From the NCBI GenBank assembly GCA_003543215.1, contig DPJD01000001.1, positions 74,637-138,636 of the forward strand: DNA of 64,000 nucleotides, written 5' to 3'. The position numbers and the translations under genes are program-made. This document shows positions 1 to 7,873 of this stretch, piece after piece. Positions within the stretch are counted from its first letter, which is position 1, and the number at the start of each line of letters is the position of its first letter. The notes under the pieces were generated by a model, which was not told the origin of the DNA, searched no databases, and saw only the letters and a program-made list of their open reading frames with translations. This DNA is from Erysipelotrichaceae bacterium. GTDB taxonomy: Bacteria > Bacillota_I > Bacilli_A > Erysipelotrichales > Erysipelotrichaceae.

Positions 1-555
1 CCTTGGAGTAATACTGGACTCGATGGTACGAAGAAATGGTTGGATCGTGTTGATCGCTTCTTCAGTGAAGTCGCGGAATTCGAAGATGAAAACAATCATG
101 GCTTGGACAAGGTCTATCACTACACCGTGAAGAAAGTGACCCATGATATTGAAACACTGAATTTCAATACAGCGGTGTCACAAATGATGATCTTCATCAA
201 TGAGTGTTTCAAACAAGGTAAGATCTATCGTCCTTATGCCCATGGCTTCATTCAAATGTTCAGCTGTTTCGCGCCACATTTAGGGGAAGAACTCTGGACG
301 CAAGTCACCGGTAAACAAGGCATCAGCTTTGAAGCGTGGCCGACGTATGATGAGAAATACCTCGTGGAGGATGAAGTTGAGTTGGTTATCCAAGTCAATG
401 GTAAGATTCGTGCTAAATTGCTTGTGGCATTCAATGCCGAACAGGTCGATATTGAAGATCAAGCGAAGGCATTGGTTGATTCTCACATGGAAGGTAAATC
501 ATTGCGTAAAGTTATTTATGTTAAGAATAAGTTGTTGAATTTCGTCGTCGCCTAG
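1..555 (+). CDS. leuS: Leucyl-tRNA synthetase, C-terminal part (partial)
   Basis: This is the last 184 residues of a class I leucyl-tRNA synthetase, which charges tRNA-Leu with leucine in the cytoplasm. The frame is open from base 1, so the gene begins outside the window; the in-frame TTG at 40 is an internal leucine codon. The fragment carries the helical anticodon-binding region (FNTAVSQMMIFIN, then CFAPHLGEELW) followed by the small alpha/beta C-terminal domain (VELVIQVNGKIRAKL near residue 120 of the fragment), both typical of bacterial LeuRS. It ends at TAG 553-555 inside a terminator hairpin, so it is the last gene of its unit. Confidence 0.93.
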   Translation, partial: PWSNTGLDGTKKWLDRVDRFFSEVAEFEDENNHGLDKVYHYTVKKVTHDIETLNFNTAVSQMMIFINECFKQGKIYRPYAHGFIQMFSCFAPHLGEELWTQVTGKQGISFEAWPTYDEKYLVEDEVELVIQVNGKIRAKLLVAFNAEQVDIEDQAKALVDSHMEGKSLRKVIYVKNKLLNFVVA

Positions 556-579
556 GATGCTTAATCGCATCCTTTTTTT
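555..579 (+). terminator. Intrinsic terminator after leuS
   Basis: A 6-bp stem GGATGC/GCATCC with a 6-nt loop is followed by seven T. The stem starts on the last base of the leuS stop codon. Confidence 0.85.
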
Positions 580-615
580 ATGATTTGTTTTATAATTACC
601 AAAAGAGGACAAACT

Positions 616-1317
616 ATGGAACTCAATGCTTTCTTAGATCGTATTTCTGAACCTGCACGTCGTGCAATCGAACAACTCCACTGTACCAAACTGGAAGATC
701 TCTTAAGCTACTCAGATAAGGAACTCTTAGCACTTCATGGCTTAGGTCCAAAAACGATTCGGATCTTGAATGATTTTCTAATGGAAACCAAGCTTGATCG
801 CAATCCTAAAAGAACAGCACTACTTGTGATTGATGTTCAAGAAGCCTTGTTGGATGAAAATCCCTATCATAAAGAAGAACTCATTCAAAACATCAATACG
901 TTGATTCGATTGTATCGCTCTAAAAAGAATCCAATCTTTTTCATTCGCCATGAAGGCAAGGAGGGTGACACCTTGGCTTATGGAGAAGCAGGTTGGCAAC
1001 TCGCTAAAACATTGGATTATGTAGATGAACCCATCATTGATAAAAAATATAATAGCGCATTCAAAGACACAAAGCTTGAGGAAAGCTTAAAAGCACTGAG
1101 TATCAATCATTTGATGCTTTCGGGCATGCAGACAGAATACTGTGTTGATGCGACACTAAAAAGTGCATTCGAAAAAGGGTATCAGTGTGTTGTGGTCAAA
1201 GGATGCACAAGCACAGTTGATAACCCATGGTTAAATGCAGATCAGTTGATTGACTTCTATGAACAAGCCATTTGGCCAAGTTTTGCAAAGCTGATTTATA
1301 TCGATGAAATAAAATGA
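616..1317 (+). CDS. Isochorismatase-like cysteine hydrolase with N-terminal helix-hairpin-helix domain
   Basis: A 233-residue protein with two parts. Residues 1-58 resemble the helix-hairpin-helix of the RNA polymerase alpha C-terminal domain (TKLEDLLSYSDKEL, then HGLGPKTI). Residues 66-230 are an isochorismatase-family (cysteine hydrolase) fold with the expected triad: Asp73 in VIDVQEA, Lys144 in DKKYNSAF, and Cys176 in SGMQTEYCVD. Family members hydrolyse small amides or isochorismate; the substrate cannot be read from sequence. The start at 616 follows AGAGGAC at good spacing; an upstream in-frame start at 580 lies in the leuS terminator and is unlikely. The gene stands alone between two terminators. 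The fusion to a nucleic-acid-binding-type HhH is unusual. Confidence 0.85.
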   Translation: MELNAFLDRISEPARRAIEQLHCTKLEDLLSYSDKELLALHGLGPKTIRILNDFLMETKLDRNPKRTALLVIDVQEALLDENPYHKEELIQNINTLIRLYRSKKNPIFFIRHEGKEGDTLAYGEAGWQLAKTLDYVDEPIIDKKYNSAFKDTKLEESLKALSINHLMLSGMQTEYCVDATLKSAFEKGYQCVVVKGCTSTVDNPWLNADQLIDFYEQAIWPSFAKLIYIDEIK

Positions 1318-1339
1318 TGCACACATGCATCATTTTTTA
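1312..1339. terminator. Bidirectional terminator
   Basis: AAATGATGC and GCATCATTT form a 9-bp stem around ACACAT, flanked by A-rich and T-rich tracts. It separates the convergent hydrolase (+) and metallophosphoesterase (-) genes and overlaps the hydrolase stop codon. Confidence 0.8.
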
Positions 1340-2121
1340 ATCAATGTTATCAAGTATAAACTGGGATCGGTTAGAAAGCGTGCTTTATAATCGTCTATGC
1401 CTAAACCATTTGACGCAATCCACAAACCTTCAACAGGTGGTGCATATTCCATCGCATCTTTTTGATAACGTGCTCCAAGTATGGGCAATCGAACCTGACC
1501 ATTGTGCGTCTTAGCACTTAACATTAGGGGATCATCACGTCCCTCGAGTCCAAGCGGATCATAGCTCAATAGGATTGAGAAACCACTTAATTGTTGATAA
1601 GCAGTAGAACTGAAGAGATCGATGGTGTTTAAGACGATGTGTTCTTTACTGAGATTGTGTAAAGCGATGCTTTGTGTTTCGAGGATCTCAAAGCCACTTT
1701 GAGCATAGATGGTTTGAACCAATTCCAAACGATTGCGATCTTCGTCCCCTAAGACTGCAAATTTACCTAAAGGTGCTTCAATCGCATTCAAGTGATCAAT
1801 CAAAGCGAGGACTTCTTCATCATTCATATTAATTGAAGATTCAATCAAGTCACCACCAAAGAGAACCAAATCAAAGTCCAAGCTCTGAATCTTATCAAAA
1901 ATCTTAATTTGGTACTCAGCCCCAAGACGATAAGCATGAAGATCTGAGAAATAAAGAATCTTTATATTATTAAATGAAGATGGAATCTGTTCATGAACGA
2001 CGTCGTGTTTCTCAACACGTAAGCGTGTCAAAGCCGAATTGGTACTGTCGATATAGAAGATGTAGAGAATCAAGCCCATTAAGACAAGGCTTAGAAGCAG
2101 TGCTTTCAATAAATTTTTCAT
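1330..2121 (-). CDS. Membrane-anchored metallophosphoesterase-like protein with degenerate active site
   Basis: A 263-residue protein: an N-terminal membrane anchor (about 5-24) followed by a calcineurin-like phosphoesterase fold of the YkoQ/YaeI type. Asp60 and His62 (SDLH) and Asp91 (GGDL) are kept. Other family ligands are changed: the usual GNHD is GDED (125-128), the usual His of LLxHxP is Tyr187 (LLSYDP), and the usual GHTHGG is AKTHNG (203-208), leaving only His206. Family fold is clear; classic two-metal phosphatase activity is doubtful. It may be a pseudoenzyme or use a different metal site. It is transcribed divergently from the LiaF-like gene. A -10 TATAAT (2130-2135, minus strand) ends 8 nt before the ATG, so the leader is very short. 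Confidence 0.82.
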   Translation of the reverse strand: MKNLLKALLLSLVLMGLILYIFYIDSTNSALTRLRVEKHDVVHEQIPSSFNNIKILYFSDLHAYRLGAEYQIKIFDKIQSLDFDLVLFGGDLIESSINMNDEEVLALIDHLNAIEAPLGKFAVLGDEDRNRLELVQTIYAQSGFEILETQSIALHNLSKEHIVLNTIDLFSSTAYQQLSGFSILLSYDPLGLEGRDDPLMLSAKTHNGQVRLPILGARYQKDAMEYAPPVEGLWIASNGLGIDDYKARFLTDPSLYLITLIKK

Positions 2122-2150
2122 ACCCTACTATTATAACGGATTTACTTGCG

Positions 2151-2156
2151 TATAAT
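2151..2156 (+). promoter_or_regulatory. -10 box of the LiaF-like gene
   Basis: TATAAT preceded by CTTGCG, 27 nt upstream of the start codon, with GAGG (2171-2174) as ribosome binding site. No convincing -35. The divergent gene has its own TATAAT (2130-2135, minus strand), so the two promoters sit back to back in about 60 nt. Confidence 0.55.
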
Positions 2157-2183
2157 AGAGATAAAGAATTGAGGATGATGAAA

Positions 2184-2864
2184 ATGAAAAAAATTATAGC
2201 GCTCTTTCTGATCACAATCGGTACCTTACTTATCCTGGATAATTTAGATCTTGTGGATATCCGTCAAATCTATGATTATTTCTGGCCAGCTGTTTTGATT
2301 CTATTTGGCCTTAGTTTATTGGTTCGTAATCGCCAAGTTCAAATCATTGGTTTGATCCTCTTGACGATTGGGGTCTTAACGTTATTGGATGAACTGGGTT
2401 ACTTACGCTTAACCTTTGATCAAATCATGATGTATTTCTGGCCTGGATTATTGATACTCTTAGGCTTGAACCTCTTGATCAGTAAACAAAGTAGTCCCGC
2501 ACGAGTTAGAACAGAGAATGTTCGTCGAAATACATCCAATCAAAAGGAATACAATGGATTTTTAAACTCAGTCAATGAAAAAGTGGAGAATATCAATTTC
2601 GAACAATGTTCAGTCAATGGGGTCTTGGCTTCAGTGGATATGGATTTCAGTGGGATTGTGTTTGAGAAGGAACAAGTTACGATTGAAGTCAATTCAGTAT
2701 TGGCCAGTGTTAGTTTGAAACTTCCAAAAGGTGTTCGTGTTGAAATGGCGGGCTCACCAGTCCTCGGAGAGGTGAATAATCGCAGTGAGAAGAATGTCAT
2801 CACGAACCAAAGCATCAAGATTCATTACACTTGTATCTTAGGTTCAATCGAAGTCTATCAATAA
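2184..2864 (+). CDS. LiaF-like cell-envelope membrane protein
   Basis: A 226-residue integral membrane protein. The N-terminal half holds two copies of a hydrophobic unit containing LDNLDL or LDELGYL followed by YFWP and a leucine-rich helix (about residues 1-105), as in the LiaI/LiaF-type transmembrane domain. After a polar linker, the C-terminal half (about 140-226) resembles the LiaF/YvqF extracellular beta-repeat domain (repeats around SVNGVLASVDM, VNSVLASVSL and TCILGSIEVY). LiaF proteins restrain envelope-stress two-component systems; no histidine kinase or regulator lies next to this gene, so the role here is inference. The start at 2184 is preferred over 2175/2178 because GAGG ends 9 nt upstream of it. 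Confidence 0.75.
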   Translation: MKKIIALFLITIGTLLILDNLDLVDIRQIYDYFWPAVLILFGLSLLVRNRQVQIIGLILLTIGVLTLLDELGYLRLTFDQIMMYFWPGLLILLGLNLLISKQSSPARVRTENVRRNTSNQKEYNGFLNSVNEKVENINFEQCSVNGVLASVDMDFSGIVFEKEQVTIEVNSVLASVSLKLPKGVRVEMAGSPVLGEVNNRSEKNVITNQSIKIHYTCILGSIEVYQ

Positions 2865-2867
2865 AAA

Positions 2868-2889
2868 AAAGAGAACGTTTGTTCTCTTT
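2868..2889. terminator. Bidirectional terminator
   Basis: AAAGAGAAC / GTTCTCTTT stem (9 bp) with loop GTTT, between the convergent LiaF-like gene and the RNase J gene. Confidence 0.8.
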
Positions 2890-2890
2890 A

Positions 2891-4624
2891 CTATTTCTGT
2901 TTGCTTTGTAGCTGCGCCATCGCAGCTTTTTGATTTAAGATGACTGGGATAACCAAAGGGTTACGACTGGTTTTTTGAAACAAGAAGGGTTCCAATGAAG
3001 CACGGATGGTGTTCTTCAGTTCACCAAAGGTTGTTTTTTGAAGCATCTTCTTTTTAAGGGCTTCATAGACGACCATTTCAGCTTCCTTAAGTAAGGATTG
3101 TGATTCTTTCAAGAATACAAAACCACGGGAAACGATATTTGGTCGAACAAGAATCTTGTTGTAGCGGGAATCAATCGTTACAATGACACTCACCATTCCA
3201 TTATCGGCTAATAAACGTCTGTCTTTGATGACAGAAGTGGATAGACCCGATGCATCATTTCCATCGACATAGATATCATCACTTTGAATACGTGTATCGC
3301 TCATGAAGACTTCTTCATTACGAAGGACAACGGCATCACCATTGGCACAGATGAAGATATTCTCTTTTGGAATACCCGTTTCCATACCTGTTTTGGCATG
3401 GACCTTGAGCATCTTATACTCACCATGAATCGGCATGAAGAATTTTGGTTTGATCAACTGCAACATCAATTTCTGTTCTTCTTGTGAGGCATGACCTGTG
3501 GTGTGCAGGGAGTTCAATACACTGTTTGTGAGCACGTTTGCGCCAGCACGGGTCAATTTATTGACGACACCAGAAACGCTCTGTGCGTTGCCTGGAATCG
3601 GGCTGCTGGAGAAGACGACGGTATCGCCAGGAATGATCTTGATGAAACGATGTGTTCCATGCGCAATCCGGGAAAGAGCCGCCAAAGGTTCACCTTGCGA
3701 ACCGGTCGCAAGAATCAAGACCTTGTTTGCAGGGATCGTATTTAACATGTTGGGTTCAATGAAGTGTTCATCGCCATAGGGAATATGACCATGTTTACGT
3801 CCAACAACCACAACATTTTCCATGGAACGACCGAAGACACAGACTTTACGACCTGTCTCAACAGCGGCTTCAATGATTTGACGAACACGATAGACGTTTG
3901 AGGCAAAGGTGACCATGATGAGTCGACCATTGGTCTTACGTGCCGTATCGAGTAGTGCTTGTGCAACTTTCTTTTCACTGATGGAGAAACCACTGACGGA
4001 TGAATTGGTGGAATCACTCATCAAGAGAGTGACACCTATCTGACCAATGTAAGCCATCTTTTGATAATCCGCATTGATGCCAACAGGGGTCAAATCAAAC
4101 TTAAAATCACCTGTGTGAACGATACGACCATTTGGCGTATTGATCAAGACACCGAGGGCATCCGGAATGGAGTGGGTGGTATTGTAAAAGCCGACACGGA
4201 AATGTTCCGTCTCAACGCGTGAATTTTCATTGATGATTTCAATCTTTGGGACATCACGCATCCGTTTTTCTTCCAACTTGCGCATGATCAAAGCAGCCGC
4301 AAAGTTCGGTGCATAAATGCGTGGGACACGGACTGATTTTAAAAGGAAAGGTATACCACCAATATGGTCTTCATGACCATGGGTGATGATCAATGCCTTT
4401 ACTTTGTGTTGGTTCCGTTGTAAATAACCATAATCTGGAATAACGTAATCCACACCCAAAAGGCTTTCTTCTGGGAAGCGGACACCGGAGTCAATGATGA
4501 TGATTTCATCTTGATGCTCATAACAATACATGTTTTTGCCGACTTCACCGAGACCGCCTAAAGCGTAGACCAGCGTATCGGTATTCCGATCATAGGTCTT
4601 GGGTTCTTCTATTATTTGTTTCAT
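2891..4624 (-). CDS. rnj: Ribonuclease J
   Basis: A 577-residue metallo-beta-lactamase/beta-CASP nuclease that acts as 5'-to-3' exonuclease and endonuclease in mRNA decay and rRNA maturation. The zinc motif THGHEDHIGG (His82, His84, Asp86, His87) and a later HTGDFKFD are present, followed by the beta-CASP region and a C-terminal domain; length matches RNase J1 (about 555). I cannot assign J1 versus J2 from one copy. Start ATG at 4624 with AGGAGC upstream. It lies 8 nt downstream of def on the same strand, so the two are probably co-transcribed. The N-terminal extension EEPKTYDRNTD is slightly longer than in Bacillus. Confidence 0.93.
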   Translation of the reverse strand: MKQIIEEPKTYDRNTDTLVYALGGLGEVGKNMYCYEHQDEIIIIDSGVRFPEESLLGVDYVIPDYGYLQRNQHKVKALIITHGHEDHIGGIPFLLKSVRVPRIYAPNFAAALIMRKLEEKRMRDVPKIEIINENSRVETEHFRVGFYNTTHSIPDALGVLINTPNGRIVHTGDFKFDLTPVGINADYQKMAYIGQIGVTLLMSDSTNSSVSGFSISEKKVAQALLDTARKTNGRLIMVTFASNVYRVRQIIEAAVETGRKVCVFGRSMENVVVVGRKHGHIPYGDEHFIEPNMLNTIPANKVLILATGSQGEPLAALSRIAHGTHRFIKIIPGDTVVFSSSPIPGNAQSVSGVVNKLTRAGANVLTNSVLNSLHTTGHASQEEQKLMLQLIKPKFFMPIHGEYKMLKVHAKTGMETGIPKENIFICANGDAVVLRNEEVFMSDTRIQSDDIYVDGNDASGLSTSVIKDRRLLADNGMVSVIVTIDSRYNKILVRPNIVSRGFVFLKESQSLLKEAEMVVYEALKKKMLQKTTFGELKNTIRASLEPFLFQKTSRNPLVIPVILNQKAAMAQLQSKQK

Positions 4625-4632
4625 AATGCTCC

Positions 4633-5196
4633 TTAAGCTTCAATTACGAGTGTATTTTCTTCGAGTTTCCACGGATCTTCACGATTGATGCGATCATAGA
4701 AAAGAATGCCATTCAAATGGTCGATCTCATGTTGCAAAACAACTGCTAAATAACCGTTTGCACGAAACTCAACAACTTCTTGTTTTAGAATATCATAGGC
4801 TTTAACCGTGATGCGCGCATGACGAGGAACCAGTCCTTGGTGTTCATCTTCAACCGATAAACAACCTTCGCCACTTGCCAACACTGTTTTTTGAACGGAA
4901 TGTGAAATGATCTTCGGATTCGCTAAGACATATTCGTCAAAGTCATCTTCCTCATTATCAACCACAACAACCAGCATCTGAACATTGACGCCCACTTGTG
5001 GAGCTGCCAAGCCAACGGCTGGTTTCAAATCATATTTCTCTGCCTTTTCGTCATCACGGGAGTCTTTGACATACCGCAACATTCTTTTTGCCAAAGCCTG
5101 ATATTTCTGGCTTAAGGGCAACTTTAAAGGTTCAGATTTTTCGCGAAGACTTGGATTATCGTCTTTCACGATGAGTGAATAAGTTAAGCGATTCAT
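4633..5196 (-). CDS. def: Peptide deformylase
   Basis: A 187-residue metalloenzyme that removes the N-terminal formyl group from nascent proteins. All three signature motifs are present: GLAAPQ (62-67), EGCLS (110-114, metal ligand Cys112) and QHEIDH (155-160, His156, Glu157, His160). The long insertion before and around VDNEEDDFDEY marks a gram-positive type 2 deformylase. I start at 5196, where AGAGGT precedes the ATG at good spacing, rather than the in-frame GTG at 5250. It is followed after 8 nt by RNase J. The usual Bacillota partner fmt is not adjacent here. Confidence 0.93.
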   Translation of the reverse strand: MNRLTYSLIVKDDNPSLREKSEPLKLPLSQKYQALAKRMLRYVKDSRDDEKAEKYDLKPAVGLAAPQVGVNVQMLVVVVDNEEDDFDEYVLANPKIISHSVQKTVLASGEGCLSVEDEHQGLVPRHARITVKAYDILKQEVVEFRANGYLAVVLQHEIDHLNGILFYDRINREDPWKLEENTLVIEA

Positions 5197-5307
5197 ATAA
5201 CCTCTATATCCCATATCAAAAAAAGTTTCAAACTTTGGATGATATGTCACATTCTAAAGTACAGACACATTATAAAGTAAACTTAAGTTTTTGTATAGTG
5301 AAATGAA

Positions 5308-6360
5308 TTAGGCACGAATGTTCTCTTCCGCAAGCACACGAATGAAATCAGGATGCTTACGATAACCACCATAAGCAACTTCTTGCATGACCATATGATA
5401 GTTATGATTGCCTTCGATGATGATCGGACCTTCAGGACCAATGCATACATCCCAACCAATCAAACGATCCCCGATTAGCTCACAAGCATGATTGACCAAA
5501 GCAAAAGCTTCATTTAAATAAGGAACAGGATGTTTATCCAACACGACATGGGTATCGGGATGTTCAAGATAGGTATGATTACCAACTGCCATCATTTGTA
5601 AACCAGGGGCTTTTAAACATTCATTCTTCATATCTACTAACACAAAGAAACCACCCGATGACCCTGGATTATCCACGACAAAACCTTCGCGTCCAAAGCG
5701 CATCAAAGCACTCATGACCCGACTGGGTTCATTCAAAGGCTTATAGGTGTCAACTCGCAAGGTGTTGATGGAATAAGGTGAGACCATTTGAATATCCGGA
5801 TGTTGGATGATGGTTTCTTGGATGATGTAGTGCGCTGATGTAATGGCATTGAATACTGAATTATATTCAGTTTCATTGGTATTGAGATCCAAACGATAGG
5901 CATTGGTTCCCCCTTTACCATCCACAGGTTTGATGAAGATGCTTTGGTGTTTAGATGAAAGAATCCATTCCTTAGCCAAATCTTTGAACTGCTTCACATC
6001 CTTGATTTCAAAAGATTGCTTAAAATCATGAAATGTATATTTCTCATTATAAATAATGATTTTAGGAGTTGGGATGTTGTTTTGAATACAGAACTCGTAG
6101 AACTTGACCTTATTGATCAAGGTTTCAGCACTCTCATCACTATGTAAGATGCGAGAAAGTTGTAATTTGCCAATTTCCTCATCTCTTAAGAAATTATTGA
6201 AAGGAAGGCTGTTCTTTCGATACAACAAACGACTTAAGTATTCTTTTGCGAAACGTCGCTCTTTAATCGAATAAATGGCGAGTTCAAAAGCGATTTGACC
6301 AAGATTTTTACGCAAAGGATCTTGCAGTATCCGATCAAATTTAGATTTACGCGTCGCCAT
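5308..6360 (-). CDS. ATP-grasp enzyme of the sugar-transfer-associated type
   Basis: A 350-residue protein resembling the ATP-grasp family often found with polysaccharide synthesis genes. ATP-grasp enzymes join a carboxylate to an amine or thiol through an acyl phosphate. Visible features are an N-terminal helical region, the nucleotide-binding stretch FIKPVDGKGG (142-151, Lys144 the probable phosphate/adenine contact), and the late metal-binding stretch IGPEGPIIIEGNHNYHM near residue 320. The reaction and substrate are not recognisable. It starts 14 nt inside the preceding permease gene, so the two form an operon. No terminator is evident in the 111 nt between it and def. No glycan genes are nearby. 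Confidence 0.75.
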   Translation of the reverse strand: MATRKSKFDRILQDPLRKNLGQIAFELAIYSIKERRFAKEYLSRLLYRKNSLPFNNFLRDEEIGKLQLSRILHSDESAETLINKVKFYEFCIQNNIPTPKIIIYNEKYTFHDFKQSFEIKDVKQFKDLAKEWILSSKHQSIFIKPVDGKGGTNAYRLDLNTNETEYNSVFNAITSAHYIIQETIIQHPDIQMVSPYSINTLRVDTYKPLNEPSRVMSALMRFGREGFVVDNPGSSGGFFVLVDMKNECLKAPGLQMMAVGNHTYLEHPDTHVVLDKHPVPYLNEAFALVNHACELIGDRLIGWDVCIGPEGPIIIEGNHNYHMVMQEVAYGGYRKHPDFIRVLAEENIRA

Positions 6361-7768
6361 GAATATCCTCTAAACCAAAGTTCTTGGCGAGTTCAGTATC
6401 CGATGCTTTACGGTAATCTTTAGAGCTGAGATAGAAGCCCAAGCCCATCAATACCCACACAATCAATGCGATCAGTGAAGGTGTAGAAAGAACAGCTGGA
6501 CTTCCTGGCATCAATAACAAAACGGCAAAACCAATCGAAAATAGACTCCCTAAGAATGCGAAAGGCGCATTCTTTTTAAGTTCAATATTCTTTTTATCAC
6601 GAAGATATAAGACAAACGCAGTTGCGGACGTATAGAAATATCCAATCGCTGCACCGATGCTTGCCATGTCGACAATCCATAGAAGAGCCGCACGACCTAC
6701 CCAAGGCGCAATCAATGAAATCACAAGTACGAATAGAAGCGCAAAGGAAGGAGTTTTGTGAACAGGATGAATCTTTCCGAACGCATTAGGGAGTGCATAC
6801 GTACGTGCCATCCCCAGAAACAAACGGCTCGTTGCCAAGAGGAATCCATTGATTCCACTCAGAATCGCACTTAGAATCGCGATGCCGAGGATGAATAAAC
6901 CGAATTTTCCTGCGACCATTTCAACGGCTTCACCGGTTGCCCAATGCGGTTGTGTTTGTAGATATTCAACCCATGGGAAAACCATCGCGGTCATTGTGTT
7001 GACCAAGATGTACATCAAAGCACCGATGATGATGGAGATAAGCATCAAACGATAAGATTTCTTAGGATTGAATTTAAACTCTTCAGAGGCTTGAGGAATC
7101 GTGTCGAAGCCTACAAAAGCCCAAGGCGAAATTGCCACAATGGATAAGATCCCAGCCCACATCGACTTGTGGGGGGAGAAGAGCGGTTGAAGATTATTGA
7201 AGTCCACTTGCGGACTGAATAAGGTAAGGATGAACAGAATGACAATACCACCACTTAATCCAAAGGCCAAGAACTTTGCCAAGTTGCCGAAAAGTTTGAC
7301 GCCACGAATATTGGCTAAGGTTAATAAGATCAGTGTTAAACTCGATACGACAATTTCACCCAGATAGACATCCCAACCTGCAATGGTATAAAGGTAGCCC
7401 ACTTGGATGATCCCTGGAAACATATATCGACTGATCAAACCCAAGGCGGTCGCATTAAGTGGAACGATACTTAAGTAGGATAAGCCCAACATCCATGCCG
7501 CAAAGAACGCATGTTTACGTTTGAATCCAACATAGGCGTACGTGAATTCACCACCCGCTACGGGGAAACGATGAATCAAGACACCATAACTGCGTGCAAT
7601 GAAAATCATGATAAGCGCACCAATGCTTAGTGCGATGGCAGTACCCAAGGGTCCTGCATCATTTAAGAATTTATTCCCCGGTAGGACGAAACAACCCCAA
7701 CCGATAATCGCACCTAATGCCAACGACCAAACATCCAACTCACTGAGATCTCTTTTTAGTTTATCCAT
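6347..7768 (-). CDS. APC-family amino acid permease
   Basis: A 473-residue polytopic membrane protein with about twelve hydrophobic helices. It has the APC superfamily signature near the N terminus (LGAIIGWGCFVLPG in helix 1) and a conserved RFPVAGGEFTYAYVGF around helix 3, so it probably imports or exchanges an amino acid or amine using a cation gradient. Substrate unknown. The start at 7768 is chosen because GAGG lies 8 nt upstream and the product then begins MDKLKRDLSELDVW, as in relatives; the longer in-frame reading to 7864 adds a polar tail overlapping the promoter. It overlaps the downstream ATP-grasp gene by 14 nt. Confidence 0.85.
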   Translation of the reverse strand: MDKLKRDLSELDVWSLALGAIIGWGCFVLPGNKFLNDAGPLGTAIALSIGALIMIFIARSYGVLIHRFPVAGGEFTYAYVGFKRKHAFFAAWMLGLSYLSIVPLNATALGLISRYMFPGIIQVGYLYTIAGWDVYLGEIVVSSLTLILLTLANIRGVKLFGNLAKFLAFGLSGGIVILFILTLFSPQVDFNNLQPLFSPHKSMWAGILSIVAISPWAFVGFDTIPQASEEFKFNPKKSYRLMLISIIIGALMYILVNTMTAMVFPWVEYLQTQPHWATGEAVEMVAGKFGLFILGIAILSAILSGINGFLLATSRLFLGMARTYALPNAFGKIHPVHKTPSFALLFVLVISLIAPWVGRAALLWIVDMASIGAAIGYFYTSATAFVLYLRDKKNIELKKNAPFAFLGSLFSIGFAVLLLMPGSPAVLSTPSLIALIVWVLMGLGFYLSSKDYRKASDTELAKNFGLEDIHGDA

Positions 7769-7789
7769 GGATTTATCCTCAATGAATTC

Positions 7790-7818
7790 ATTATACAAAC
7801 CCATCGACTGAATATCAA
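7790..7818 (-). promoter_or_regulatory. Promoter of the permease/ATP-grasp operon
   Basis: On the minus strand TTGATA (7813-7818) and TATAAT (7790-7795) are separated by exactly 17 nt, about 20 nt upstream of the permease start codon. Confidence 0.75.
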
Positions 7819-7856
7819 ACTTGTTCGTTCTTTGCGCTACCAGGTGCATGGTTTTT

Positions 7857-7873
7857 TGGTACAATAAGCGTGA
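7857..7873 (+). promoter_or_regulatory. Extended -10 promoter giving a probable leaderless ftsW/rodA mRNA
   Basis: TGG-TACAAT (7857-7865) is an extended -10 box. Only 7 nt separate it from the ATG at 7873, so transcription should begin at or next to the start codon. No Shine-Dalgarno sequence is visible. Confidence 0.6.

Noticed and set aside
3284..3779. Plus-strand open frames opposite RNase J
   Set aside because: They lie wholly antisense to a conserved gene and have no ribosome binding sites or family features; typical shadow frames of a GC-balanced coding region.
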